Shown: positions 9,799 to 18,833, counted from the stretch's first letter. The stretch is 64,000 bases of DNA from JANQPD01 sp963715655 (GCA_963715655.1 OY970262.1:3791811-3855810); one strand, 5' to 3'. Made by a program: numbers and translations. Notes: generated by a model not told the origin, from the letters alone.

Positions 9799-10674
9799 AT
9801 GGAAAGCATAAAAAGCACTTATCCGCGCGGCATAAGCAAGGCGTGTCGCGTATTAAAGACTAGTCGCAGTAGTATTGCTTATCAATCAATAAAGGATGAT
9901 AGCAGCGTAGAGCTATTATTAAAGCAGTTGAGTATAAAACATCCACGCGAAGGCTTTTGGAAGAGTTATTACCGTCTTCGTAATAAGGAGGAATTAATCA
10001 ATCACAAGCGGCTACATAGGATATATAAGCAGATGGGCTTGCCATTAAGAAGGAAAGTAAAAAAGCGTTTACCAGCGCGGGTAAAAGAACCCATAATAAT
10101 ACCCGAGTGCTTTACGCATACGTGGAGTATTGATTTTATGAGCGATGCTTTAGAGCATGGAAGGAAGTTCCGAAGCTTTAATGTAATAGATGACTACAAT
10201 CGAGAAGTACTGTTTATAGAAACAGATTATTCTTTAAAAAGTAGCAGAGTAATTTGGGTATTAAACCACTTGATAAACAAACACGGAAAGCCGCAAAAAC
10301 TACGTATGGATAATGGTCCAGAATTTATAGCTAAATTAACGACTCAATGGAGCGTGATGCACGGTATTGAGTTTAAATATATACAGCCCGGTAAGCCTAC
10401 TCAAAATGCGCTAATAGAGCGTTTTAATAAAACCTATCGCAGGCATATTTTAGATGCTTATCTCTTTAGTTCAATAGATCAAGTAAGAGAAGTGACCGAA
10501 TCTTGGGTAGAAGATTACAACCATGAACGACCACACGATGCGCTGGGTGGCATAAGCCCTGTGGCCTATAGAAACAAAAACCGAAAAATATCCCTTGGTT
10601 CCGTTCCGCTACGCTCCACTGCACCAAGGGATATTTTGATTAATGAAACTAATAAAGAAAATAGTCTACTTTAG
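9799..10674 (+). CDS. IS3-family transposase OrfB (DDE integrase)
   Basis: A 291-residue rve-type integrase. The three catalytic acids fall in WSIDFMSDAL (first D), LRMDNGPEFIA (second D) and LIERFNKTYR (E). An HTH_21-like N-terminus (HPREGFWKSYYRLRNK) precedes them. It lies in the -1 frame relative to OrfA and would be made as an OrfAB fusion through the frameshift site; the ATG at 9799 could also serve alone. The 3' end contains a 15-bp inverted repeat and overlaps a short ATG-led frame that reads out into the interrupted GHKL gene. Confidence 0.94.
   Translation: MESIKSTYPRGISKACRVLKTSRSSIAYQSIKDDSSVELLLKQLSIKHPREGFWKSYYRLRNKEELINHKRLHRIYKQMGLPLRRKVKKRLPARVKEPIIIPECFTHTWSIDFMSDALEHGRKFRSFNVIDDYNREVLFIETDYSLKSSRVIWVLNHLINKHGKPQKLRMDNGPEFIAKLTTQWSVMHGIEFKYIQPGKPTQNALIERFNKTYRRHILDAYLFSSIDQVREVTESWVEDYNHERPHDALGGISPVAYRNKNRKISLGSVPLRSTAPRDILINETNKENSLL
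10585..10637 (+). repeat. 15-bp inverted repeat in the 3' end of orfB (possible transcription attenuator)
   Basis: AAAATATCCCTTGGT at 10585-10599 pairs perfectly with ACCAAGGGATATTTT at 10623-10637 around a 23-nt loop, all inside coding sequence and ending in a T run. On RNA it would form a strong hairpin just before the orfB stop. The same hairpin is at 19010-19062 in copy 2. A role as terminator or in protecting the IS from read-through is inference. Confidence 0.7.
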
Positions 10675-12271
10675 AACCGTACTAAAAAAGGGGAGCTTAC
10701 ACGATAATCAAGAGGACAAAGAGGTAATCGAAAATAAAGGTTTGTTGAAAGAAGCACTAGTGCTTTATGAAGAACTCCTCTCTCATTTAGAAAATAACTC
10801 TTTTTTCGATCTCTTTAACCTGGCAGAATCAAGATTACCAGAAGTTGATGACAAGTCATGGTATATGGATCATATTCAAAAACCTTTGAGAAAGTTAATT
10901 CTAAAGTCAAAGTTGGTTGAATTAGAATCTCCAGACTTAGATAAAAAAGCAATAAAAGATGTTTGGTTTCCTAAAAAATTGTACTCAAAATCAATTGCAC
11001 AACAACTTTGGCAGTTTACCTACGATCAATTTCCTGAAGACGTTTGTAAACAAGAACACATTCATCATTGGTCATCATTATCCTGGGATGGCTGGAATTT
11101 GTTAGACTATTCAGAAATAATTAAAGATGTAGAAAAAAGCAAAAGTATAGATCAACTGAGCAAAGCACTTGGCCTGGATGAAACCCAAACATTTGATTGG
11201 CTAAATTCTTTTGTCAAGTTCTTGATTAAAGACGAGTCCAACCTTCACTTTTTAGATAAGCATAATCTCATACCCAATCAAAATGGAGGGCTTAAAAGTA
11301 TGAATGATCGTTTTGGGCAGAGTCAAATTTATATTGATGAAATCAAGGATGAAGATTTGGTGGAGGTATTAAAACTTTTAGGGGAAGACTGGAAAGAGAC
11401 TCTTATCCATACAAAAGTTGGATTCGGTAGATTTCATGTGAGAAAAAAAGAGCATTTAGCAAACCAGATTACAAAAATACTTAAGGCTTCTCCAAATCAA
11501 AATGAAGAGTATATTAAGGCAATTGGTCTGTTGTCAGAATGGTTTGACAATAACCAAGAAGAGGGTAAAAAGCTCTTTTCTGAGCTTTATCGAAAAAGAG
11601 CAGAATTGTTTATGAATACAATTCATGATAAAGAAGGGCTTTATCAAATTATGAAGTCAGGAACAGACTTATCTAAGTTGGCCAAGGTAGCCAACACTCT
11701 GGAGAGAAATCCTAATATGATGGAAGACTTGGGCGACTTGCTTCATGAATTTAAAGCGGATTCCATTTCTAAATTGCGCGAAATACTGAACGCAGCACAA
11801 TCCTCTAGTAATTCCTCCCCTAGAGTAGAACTAACACAAGAAATACTGGCCAGCTTAGGAGTTACTTCAGCTGACGAACTTGAAGAAGCTTTGAAAGACA
11901 AAGATATTGCTGGGCTGTTTACACATACCTCTAAACCAAATTTTGAAATGTTCTTATACGCTCAATCGCTAATTGGTAGAGCAAAAAAGAACGTAATACA
12001 ACATCTTTGTTCTTTGGATGCTTATGACTGTAATGAAATGGAGGAACTGGCAAATACTGTGATTGGTGGAGTAAAGAAAAATGGCAACTTAGTAGATATA
12101 GTTATTCGACCCTCAGACAACGGAGAGGTAATTGTTTATTACCCTTCCGAAAAAGCTGTACTGGATTATGGCAATGCAGAATTATGGATAGATGATGGCA
12201 TTGTTGAGCCACAGCATTTAACATTGGGAAAAATACTTAAAACTACAGGAATAAACAGAATCCCAATATGA
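10643..12271 (+). pseudogene. GHKL/HSP90-type ATPase, 3' part, interrupted by IS
   Basis: The first 20 codons are IS sequence. Native sequence resumes at the duplicated CGAT, and N22 (AAT at 10706) continues the frame broken at 9447. The native 521-residue part is acidic and helical, with no catalytic motif I recognise. The ATG at 10643 lies inside the end of orfB and might let this half be translated with the transposase, but without the ATP-binding domain. The end overlaps the next gene by 4 nt (ATGA), showing the original operon coupling. Long C-terminal extensions like this are common on sacsin-type GHKL ATPases. Confidence 0.82.
10702..10705. repeat. 4-bp target-site duplication CGAT, right copy of IS copy 1
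   Basis: Directly follows the GCTTACA terminus of the IS and matches 9444-9447. Deleting 9448-10705 restores the GHKL frame exactly. Confidence 0.9.
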
Positions 12272-13350
12272 CACTAACTGAGGAAGTTCAACTGATCATA
12301 GGTAAGCCTGAGAGTGTGACTTTAGAGTATAAAGCCGTATTACCTCCTTCTCGCAGCATAGCGCAAATCATTTGCTCCTTTGCTAATACTAATGGGGGAG
12401 TTCTTCTCTTGGGTGTTTTTAAGCATCTTACTGGTAAAATAGAGGTCAATGGTTTAAGTGAGGATTTTCATGCCAACTCCATAACCCACAAAGCAATGGA
12501 TTTGCTTTCACCAACTCCCCATATCGAATATGAATATGTTCAAATAAACAATAAAAAGCTCTATGCCATTAAAACTCACCCCTCAAAAGAACCTGTATCC
12601 ATTGAGGGGAAGATATACATAAGAACAGGGGCACAGGTTAAACTTTCGAATCCCCAGGAGCTTGTATTTAAAATTGATGCATATTCTGGAATTAAAAGAA
12701 TTAATGAAAAACTGAAAGAAATTAGGTCAAACTCTACCAATGCTAAATTAAAACTCATTGAGCATTACGGAGGTGTTTTGAAGATGTTCGATGATTTAGG
12801 TAGTCTATTGTATCCTGAAGATGCTGAAAAGCCAACTGAACATCCAGAAGGGAAAATTCTGACCAGAATACTTTTCACCTCTTGCGTAGACACATTTGAG
12901 ACCTACCTCTCAGATTTGCTATATGAAATCTTTCTTGCCAATCCTGCAACCCTAAAATCTAATCAACAGGTGACTATAGAGGAGGTGTTGAATTGTACGG
13001 ATTTACAAGAGTTTGTAAATTACTGGGCTAAACAAAAACTGAATAAACTTCAGAAGGGTAGTGTAAAAGGCTTTATTAAAGACAATAAACAAATTAAAGA
13101 TTTAAATGCCTTGGACAGCGACCAACAAGATGAGATTGAAGCAATCCTTCAAATAAGACATTTATATTCACATCGAAATGGTATTGTAGACGAAAAATTT
13201 TTACAGTATTACAATGATTTCCCACTGAATACTGAGCATAGACTCTCAATGGAATCAGTATGCGAAAAACTAAGATTCCTAGTAGAAAGAGCCGATGAAA
13301 TCGATACTAAAGCCGTGATAAAATATCAGTTAGCTGAAAGCACAATCTAG
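12268..13350 (+). CDS. AlbA_2 (Schlafen-type) protein with HEPN-like C-terminus
   Basis: A 360-residue protein. Residues ~12-130 form an AlbA_2 domain: VTLEYKAVLPP, then ICSFANTNGGVLLLGV, then GKIYIRTGAQ, the usual three signature blocks of bacterial Schlafen-like nucleic-acid-binding domains. The C-terminal ~170 residues are helical. They contain RHLYSHRNGIVDEKF, where R-x4-H followed by a conserved RNGIVD stretch resembles HEPN RNase-like or HEPN-regulator domains. The start overlaps the upstream stop by 4 nt (ATGA). It is the last gene of the condensin-like operon and could be an effector or sensor. Whether the HEPN part is catalytic cannot be decided here. Confidence 0.72.
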   Translation: MTLTEEVQLIIGKPESVTLEYKAVLPPSRSIAQIICSFANTNGGVLLLGVFKHLTGKIEVNGLSEDFHANSITHKAMDLLSPTPHIEYEYVQINNKKLYAIKTHPSKEPVSIEGKIYIRTGAQVKLSNPQELVFKIDAYSGIKRINEKLKEIRSNSTNAKLKLIEHYGGVLKMFDDLGSLLYPEDAEKPTEHPEGKILTRILFTSCVDTFETYLSDLLYEIFLANPATLKSNQQVTIEEVLNCTDLQEFVNYWAKQKLNKLQKGSVKGFIKDNKQIKDLNALDSDQQDEIEAILQIRHLYSHRNGIVDEKFLQYYNDFPLNTEHRLSMESVCEKLRFLVERADEIDTKAVIKYQLAESTI

Positions 13351-13513
13351 GTGATTTTATTTCACTCTCTTGTTATTTCTTGTAAGGCTCTGGCTACTAA
13401 ATGTTGAGTTTAACATCAATACCATAACTCCAGCTGATCGCTAATATCAGGGCGTTATTTATTAACCCACTACTTCTTCTATTTAATGATTGTTGGCTTT
13501 TAAAAATTGCTTT

Positions 13514-15862
13514 CTAACGCTCATCTTTTAAGAAAGCTACCGGGTTTTTACAGATCACCCGAAATACCCGTGCACTCACATAGCCAAACAGGAGGGCTGC
13601 AAGTATACCAATGGGCAACAAAAAATGGGCGGGTGACAATGTTATGCGGTAAGCATAGGCTTCCAGCCATTGCTCGGAGGCGTAATAGGCTGCGGTAAGA
13701 CCAATAAGGATGGCCAAGGCAAAGAGTAGGGCAATCTCGCGGCTTACAAAGCCAAACAGAGCTTTCCTTGAAGCACCCAGAATCTTTTTGATGTTCAGTG
13801 CTTTGGTTTTTTGCAGGATCAATTGGTTTAAAACCCCAACCAAACCGATCAGACTGATAAGCAAGCTTACCAAACCTGCACCCAGTGCCAGGTCTGATTG
13901 CAATTTTTCAGACGCGTACTGGGCATGGAGCTGGTCTTCCAAAAAGCTGTAGTGCAGTTCAGCCCCTGGAAAAACCTCTTTCCAGATACTTTCTATTTGA
14001 GGTAATACACTGGCGTACGATACGCCATCGGCCAGTTTCAGACTGAAATACCGCCCTATGACCGGATTGAGCATATAGGCCACCGGTTGAATGTTTTCTT
14101 TGAGCGATTCCTGGTTGAAGTCACGGATTACCCCTTTAACTGTATTGCCCACACGGTTGCTGAATAGATACAAGCGCTTGCCAATGGCCTCTTCGGGAGT
14201 ACCCAGGCCCAACTGGCGCACGGCCTGTTCATTCAAAAGGACATTTTGAGCGGTATTGTCCTTGGAAAGATGGGCATAGAGCTTTTCCCCTGCCACTACA
14301 TCAAAACCATAGAGGTCAATGTAATCCGCTTCGATCACCGCAGCGCTGACCATAGTTCTGGCAGAGCTTTCAAACCCATGTGCCTGATAGGTTTTCCACT
14401 GTAGGGCACTACCGGGTATTGCCGTTGAATTGGCCATGTACTTAACCTGTGGCATCCGGCTCATCTCTTGCTTAAAACGTTCGACCTGATAACGGATGGA
14501 ATCGCTGTTTGCCAAAAGGGGCTTTTGAAGGATTATCACGTTGGAGGGGTCATAGCCCAGGTCGTGGTTCTTTTGAAACTGAAATTGCCTTATGGTGGTA
14601 AAAGCAAACAGGATAAACCCAAGGGAAAGGGTGAGTTGCAATGCAGTAAAGACCTGCCCAAGGCGGTTTTTACCACTTTCTGCCAAGAGGCTGGAGGGCC
14701 TGCGCGAAACACTCACCTGACGATGTGCTGTGCGGCCTAACAAAAGCCCGTGCAGCAAACAGAAACCCAGCACAATAACAGCCAACCACAAAGCCTGTAG
14801 GGAGATCAGGGGCATTCTTTCGCCAAGCCCCAAGCGGGTCAGAAGTGATCCGGGCAAGCTGTACAAGAGCCCGAAAGACAGTAGCCATGCCACACCCATA
14901 TGGGAAAGGTTGTAGCGTACAAAAGACCAAACAAAGTGCTGTTTTGATGCCCCCAAAATGTTGCGGATCGAATAACTCTTTAGCTTGCGCCTGTAGGCAG
15001 AAAAGCTAAATACGGTGTAATTGGCCAGGGCGACCACGAGCACAAAAAGTGCGGCCAAAAATAACATGCGTATGTTGCTTTGGTCTATCATGGGGTTTTC
15101 TTCTCCTATATCCCCATAAGTCAAATGCACCTGTTTTAAGGGGGTAAGCGACACCTGAATGTTGTCTGTGGTTTTCAGGGTGGAGCGCAAGGTTTGTTCT
15201 ACCTGATTTTGGAGCGCTGAGGGCGTTACATGAGAGGGCTTTAAGAGATAAAAAGCATAGTAGGCACGGTCAAGATCAGTAGCAGTTTTAAAGGAATCCC
15301 AATTGTTACTTTCTGACAAGGGCAGGATCATATCAAAAGAGAGATGCGAATGCGCTTGAGCTTCCACAATACGGGCAATCTTAAAGTCACCCTTTTTATC
15401 GACATGTATGACCTGGCCTTCTACACGGGTATGGCCAAACATGCGTTCGGCCAGCTCCTGGGTTATAATAATTTGGGAAGGCTTTATCTGTTGGGTGTAC
15501 CCCTTGTTTGGCAACAACATGGACACCGCAGCGGGGTCTGCATAAAGGCTTTTGCGCACAATGAACATCTGCTCGCCCAATCGGGCATACAAACGTGAAG
15601 GTTCGGTCAGTACCCGGCCAACTCTGTCCACTGCATCGGGAGATTGCAGGCTGTACAAAAGCCCGGCAGGCAATGTAGGATGTTTTTTAAGCTGACCATC
15701 ACTTTGGGTGGTCACCGATACACGAAAAATATCGCGCTGTTTGTCGAGGTGGGTATCATAGGTGTTGTGCCAGGTAACGGTGTTAAAAATAACCAGGCTA
15801 ACGATGAAAGATAGCACCAGTCCGGCCACAAGAAAAGCGGAAATTGGTGTTGAAAAACGCAT
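13514..15862 (-). CDS. ABC-type permease, FtsX/MacB-like
   Basis: A 782-residue membrane protein with two FtsX-type modules. An N-terminal TM (FLVAGLVLSFIVSLVIF) leads to a large periplasmic MacB-type domain. Three TMs near residues 270-400 (MLFLAALFVLVVALANYTVF and later) follow, then a second TM and periplasmic domain (~410-640), then three final TMs (LALGAGLVSLLISLIGLVGV, ALLFALAILIGLTAAYYA, HFLLPIGILAALLFGYVSAR). The paired ATPase is not in this window, so the transporter is incomplete here. It is divergent from the Cys-rich lipoprotein gene and convergent with the AlbA_2 gene. The substrate is unknown; in Bacteroidota such permeases often belong to lipoprotein or antimicrobial export systems. 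Confidence 0.85.
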   Translation of the reverse strand: MRFSTPISAFLVAGLVLSFIVSLVIFNTVTWHNTYDTHLDKQRDIFRVSVTTQSDGQLKKHPTLPAGLLYSLQSPDAVDRVGRVLTEPSRLYARLGEQMFIVRKSLYADPAAVSMLLPNKGYTQQIKPSQIIITQELAERMFGHTRVEGQVIHVDKKGDFKIARIVEAQAHSHLSFDMILPLSESNNWDSFKTATDLDRAYYAFYLLKPSHVTPSALQNQVEQTLRSTLKTTDNIQVSLTPLKQVHLTYGDIGEENPMIDQSNIRMLFLAALFVLVVALANYTVFSFSAYRRKLKSYSIRNILGASKQHFVWSFVRYNLSHMGVAWLLSFGLLYSLPGSLLTRLGLGERMPLISLQALWLAVIVLGFCLLHGLLLGRTAHRQVSVSRRPSSLLAESGKNRLGQVFTALQLTLSLGFILFAFTTIRQFQFQKNHDLGYDPSNVIILQKPLLANSDSIRYQVERFKQEMSRMPQVKYMANSTAIPGSALQWKTYQAHGFESSARTMVSAAVIEADYIDLYGFDVVAGEKLYAHLSKDNTAQNVLLNEQAVRQLGLGTPEEAIGKRLYLFSNRVGNTVKGVIRDFNQESLKENIQPVAYMLNPVIGRYFSLKLADGVSYASVLPQIESIWKEVFPGAELHYSFLEDQLHAQYASEKLQSDLALGAGLVSLLISLIGLVGVLNQLILQKTKALNIKKILGASRKALFGFVSREIALLFALAILIGLTAAYYASEQWLEAYAYRITLSPAHFLLPIGILAALLFGYVSARVFRVICKNPVAFLKDER

Positions 15863-15939
15863 AACTACAAGTTAATCAGATCGTTGTATTGACACAAGAA
15901 AATAATCATATATTTATACTAATCAAAAAACAACAAGTC

Positions 15940-16557
15940 ATGAATTACTCAATCATCGGGCAGCGTTTACTGTCCTTAGTCGCGCTTTTCTTAAGCGTTT
16001 TGTTGTTCTCTTCCTGTAATAAAGACGAAGTTTCTTTAGACCGGGAAGCACAGAAGTCTGCCATTGCCATGCAGACCTCTGAAGGGTTCGTAGTACTACA
16101 AAAGGAAAAGCAGCTCAAGGAGCGCTACCGTTCTTATTTAACAGAACATTTTGTTAAAGCTGCTCAAAGAAGGTCTGAAATACTTTCTGAAATTTCCATT
16201 TCGGGCTTGCGCTTAACGGAAATGGAAATTATGGAAGGGGAACACATGAGTTATTTGATCTTCAACGCGGATTATGAGGACATCCACCTCAAGGCTGCCT
16301 TTCCGGTGTACAAGGATAATAAAGGGATCTACTTCTATGGGAGTCCCGAAGAAGCAGGAATAGATTCCCGCAAGGCTGCCTTGTTAGAATGCCCTTGCAA
16401 TGGCCACACGTGTGAGGGTTCCAACTGTTCGGAATGTATTTTCAGGAAAGACAATAATGACTGTATCACAGGTTGCCTGTGCAACCGCTCCCCTGGTGTT
16501 GGTCAATGCGATCATTCGGTAAGCACCTTTCCGCCCGGTGCTTGTGACCCGGAATAA
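15940..16557 (+). CDS. Lipoprotein with Cys-rich C-terminus, function unknown
   Basis: The ATG at 15940 gives a clean lipoprotein signal (LVALFLSVLLFSSC, lipid on the Cys), so it is preferred over an in-frame ATG 51 bases upstream. The middle third is charged and helical. The last ~58 residues hold ten cysteines in short pairs (ECPCNGHTC, CSEC, CITGCLC), suggesting disulfides or metal binding outside the cytoplasm. I do not recognise the family. It is divergent from the FtsX-type permease and could be a cargo or partner of it, which is inference from position only. A hairpin terminator follows 20 bp after the stop. Confidence 0.65.
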   Translation: MNYSIIGQRLLSLVALFLSVLLFSSCNKDEVSLDREAQKSAIAMQTSEGFVVLQKEKQLKERYRSYLTEHFVKAAQRRSEILSEISISGLRLTEMEIMEGEHMSYLIFNADYEDIHLKAAFPVYKDNKGIYFYGSPEEAGIDSRKAALLECPCNGHTCEGSNCSECIFRKDNNDCITGCLCNRSPGVGQCDHSVSTFPPGACDPE

Positions 16558-16577
16558 AAAGCACTTTTTAAATCATA

Positions 16578-16613
16578 CCCACACCCTGACTTGTATCGGG
16601 ATGTGGGTTTTTT
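16578..16613 (+). terminator. Rho-independent terminator
   Basis: CCCACACCC (16578-16586) can pair with GGGATGTGGG (16598-16607), with one mismatch or bulge, followed by six T. It sits just after the Cys-rich lipoprotein gene. Confidence 0.7.
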
Positions 16614-17108
16614 GCGGTTGACTTGTTAAGTGTTTCTGTTCTAAAAGTCAGGATAAAAGATTGGTTGGAGATTTAGGCGAGATCCACCTCTAAGCCCTTG
16701 CTGCTCAATAAAACCCAAGGTCACCCCTCGGTCAACCAGGTATGAACCATGTCCTGACCGCGATAACAGACGCACCTACGACACCTCTCCATAACCCCTG
16801 GTTACCATAGGGTTACCCCGGCCTGACCATACCTCAGCCGTGCTTTGCCCTTGGTGAATCGTAACCTATTCATACCTCTACCTGTAGTATCCCACTTGGT
16901 CTTAAAAGGGCTTTAATATTTGGAGAAAAAGTAAAGTGGTCTGTGTATGAATTTATTACTTGTGATGGATTCCTGCTTGAAAATCGCGAACTTTGATCAT
17001 TCATGGCAGGATTAATTTAGAGAACTGAAGCCTCCAAAAACCAAACTTTAAAGTTCGAATATTTTAGATAATGTCTCTGAAACTAAATTTACCTACTCTT
17101 AGAAGTCT
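16614..17108. other. Intergenic region without a recognisable gene
   Basis: About 500 bp without a convincing ORF on either strand. It contains short repeated blocks around CCTGACC and a pair of GGTTACC words near 16800-16820, which I cannot interpret. The last ~60 bp would hold the promoter of the AraC gene. Confidence 0.5.
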
Positions 17109-17681
17109 ATGAAACCACTTCCTCTTCTCCACATCAAAAACATGGTTTGCCCCCGCTGTATTATGGCGATAGAAGGGGTATTGAAAGAGCTAAATATTGA
17201 TTACAGCAAAGTGACACTGGGCGAAGTAAGTCTGAACAAAGAAATCACTTCGAGCCAGCAAGTGGCCTTGAATAAAAAGTTACAAGCCCTGGGTTTTGAA
17301 TTGCTGGAAAGCGGTAAATCCGCACTGATCTCCCGTATTAAAACCCTGATTGTGGAGCAGATCCACCATAAAAAGGAAAATCTACAGGTCAACTTCTCTA
17401 CCTTTCTGTCCGATCAATTACACCATGACTACAGCAACCTGAGCCGCCTGTTTTCTTCGGTGGAGGGCATTACCATTGAGAAATTCATTACCCGGCAAAA
17501 AACAGAGCGTGTAAAGGAATTACTTTTTTACAATGAAATGAACCTGTCTGAAATTGCTTTCCAAATGAACTACAGCAGCGTAGCCCATCTTTCCGCCCAG
17601 TTTAAAAAGGAAACCGGAATGACCCCTTCTGCATTTAAAAAAAATGCAAAGCCTGGTCACAATGCATTAGATTCACTTTGA
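17109..17681 (+). CDS. AraC-family regulator with HMA-like N-terminus
   Basis: A 190-residue protein. Residues 1-75 look like a heavy-metal-associated fold: IKNMVCPRC puts C14 and C17 in the usual CxxC loop, and LQALGFELLE is the last strand. Residues ~85-185 are an AraC HTH pair (RVKELLFYNEMNLSEIAFQM, then VAHLSAQFKKETGMTPSAFK). The layout suggests direct metal sensing coupled to transcription. In Bacteroidota such regulators commonly sit directly before copA, which fits the AraC remnant found at 18735 next to the copA start. Here it is separated from copA by the nucleotidyltransferase-like gene and an IS. Confidence 0.82.
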   Translation: MKPLPLLHIKNMVCPRCIMAIEGVLKELNIDYSKVTLGEVSLNKEITSSQQVALNKKLQALGFELLESGKSALISRIKTLIVEQIHHKKENLQVNFSTFLSDQLHHDYSNLSRLFSSVEGITIEKFITRQKTERVKELLFYNEMNLSEIAFQMNYSSVAHLSAQFKKETGMTPSAFKKNAKPGHNALDSL

Positions 17682-17968
17682 CAGAATTCTGATTAGTGTC
17701 AAAAGTATATTTATTAAGATTAGGAATAAAGGATGAGAAGATAAGAAGGGTCTATCGGTTTTATCTTAAAAAACGATACAGGATTAGGGTAAGTAATAAT
17801 TATGAACGTAGGGTTTAAAATAAACTAATGTACTGACTACATAACCCAATCGCCATAATGCTAAATTTAAGGTGGTAATAAAAAATTTCTAAATTGCTAC
17901 ATTGGAATTATGAGTATATATAAAATAAGCATTTCATTTTAAGACTTGTTTAAAATTGATATAAAATT

Positions 17969-18658
17969 ATGAGCACTACATTGTTATCTAAAGCATATCC
18001 TACAGCGGATGAATGGAAAAAACTTGTTAACCAATTTGCTCCAGAGGCTATAGCTCATAAATTGCTCCTTGCAAGTGTGCCTTTTGTTTTCAAAGAGGAG
18101 CCTTTAAAATTTGCATTGTTCAAAAGAAATATAGCTGACGCTTTTGGAGTAGCACCAACTGACGTATTTATTGTGGGAAGTGCTCTAGCTGGAAGAAGTC
18201 TGAAAGGAAGTAGCATAAATAAAGAATATTCTTCAGCCAGCGATATTGATACTTTGATAATCTCTGAACACCTTTTTTCAAAGTATGTGATGCATTCTTT
18301 CGATTGGGTTAAAAGAATTACTACTCCTGAGGATTATGATGAGATCTATAAACCGCCCAAACTAAATGAACAGGATATTACAAATATTGGTAGACTTTCC
18401 ATGAATGCTTCAAAAGGAATATGGAGACCAGATAGCTTACCTCCAGGGGCAGCTGCAAGAGATGACTTTTTCAAAAAGTTCGGTGACGTATCCTTAAAAG
18501 TTTTGGGTCTACAACTTTCTGAAGACACTGTTTCAAAGGTAAATGGAAGGGTAGCACGCTCATTTGATGATGCTGTGGAAGACCTATCCCATAGCATCTA
18601 TAAACTTAAAAAAGAATTTGAATTTATTGAAAAAGATAAAAATAAACTAAAGAAGTAA
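17969..18658 (+). CDS. Nucleotidyltransferase-like protein, orphan
   Basis: A 229-residue protein. VFIVGSALAGRSLKGSS followed by SASDIDTLIIS matches the hG[GS] plus DxD pattern of the nucleotidyltransferase (Pol-beta-like) superfamily. The C-terminus is a charged helix. No adjacent HEPN, effector or TM gene is present, so a toxin-antitoxin or CBASS-type role cannot be argued. The gene is AT-richer than the metal genes and lies between an intact AraC gene and a fragment of another, so it probably arrived by insertion. Substrate and role are unknown. Confidence 0.65.
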   Translation: MSTTLLSKAYPTADEWKKLVNQFAPEAIAHKLLLASVPFVFKEEPLKFALFKRNIADAFGVAPTDVFIVGSALAGRSLKGSSINKEYSSASDIDTLIISEHLFSKYVMHSFDWVKRITTPEDYDEIYKPPKLNEQDITNIGRLSMNASKGIWRPDSLPPGAAARDDFFKKFGDVSLKVLGLQLSEDTVSKVNGRVARSFDDAVEDLSHSIYKLKKEFEFIEKDKNKLKK

Positions 18659-18734
18659 ACAAAGAGAATCTAGATGAAAGACATTTAAAATAATTTTGAC
18701 TTTCACTCTTACTAATTAAAGCTACTGATGTTTA

Positions 18735-18833
18735 GCCCATCTTTCGGCCCAATTCAAAAAAGAAACAGGCATGACGCCCTCGGCTTTTAAAAAATCCAAA
18801 AAGCCCGGTCATGCTTCATTAGACACCCTCTGA
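18735..18833 (+). pseudogene. Remnant of an AraC-HMA regulator (last 33 codons)
   Basis: Translating 18735-18833 gives AHLSAQFKKETGMTPSAFKK and on to a stop. This matches the C-terminal 32 residues of the AraC protein at 17109, with a few changes near the end (SKKPGHASLDTL against NAKPGHNALDSL). It is a related but not identical gene, cut off on its 5' side. It lies 90 bp before the original copA start, where such regulators normally end. Confidence 0.8.

Larger units (their letters stand above)
9448..10701 (+). mobile_element. IS3-family (IS407-like) insertion sequence, copy 1
   Basis: The element is 1254 bp long. It begins TGTAAGCTCCCC and ends GGGGAGCTTACA, with a second matching inner block (TAGTACGG / CCGTACTA). 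It is flanked by CGAT duplications. It carries orfA (HTH) and orfB (DDE integrase) with a programmed frameshift site between them. It lies in the same direction as the interrupted GHKL gene. A second copy of the same length, encoding identical OrfA and OrfB, lies inverted at 18946-20199, which implies recent transposition. Confidence 0.95.

Noticed and set aside
13507..13698. Short plus-strand frame inside the permease gene
   Set aside because: Shadow of the minus-strand FtsX-type gene with no start signal or homology.
16614..17108. CRISPR-like or regulatory repeats
   Set aside because: The CCTGACC and GGTTACC words are short and irregularly spaced; no array and no cas genes.
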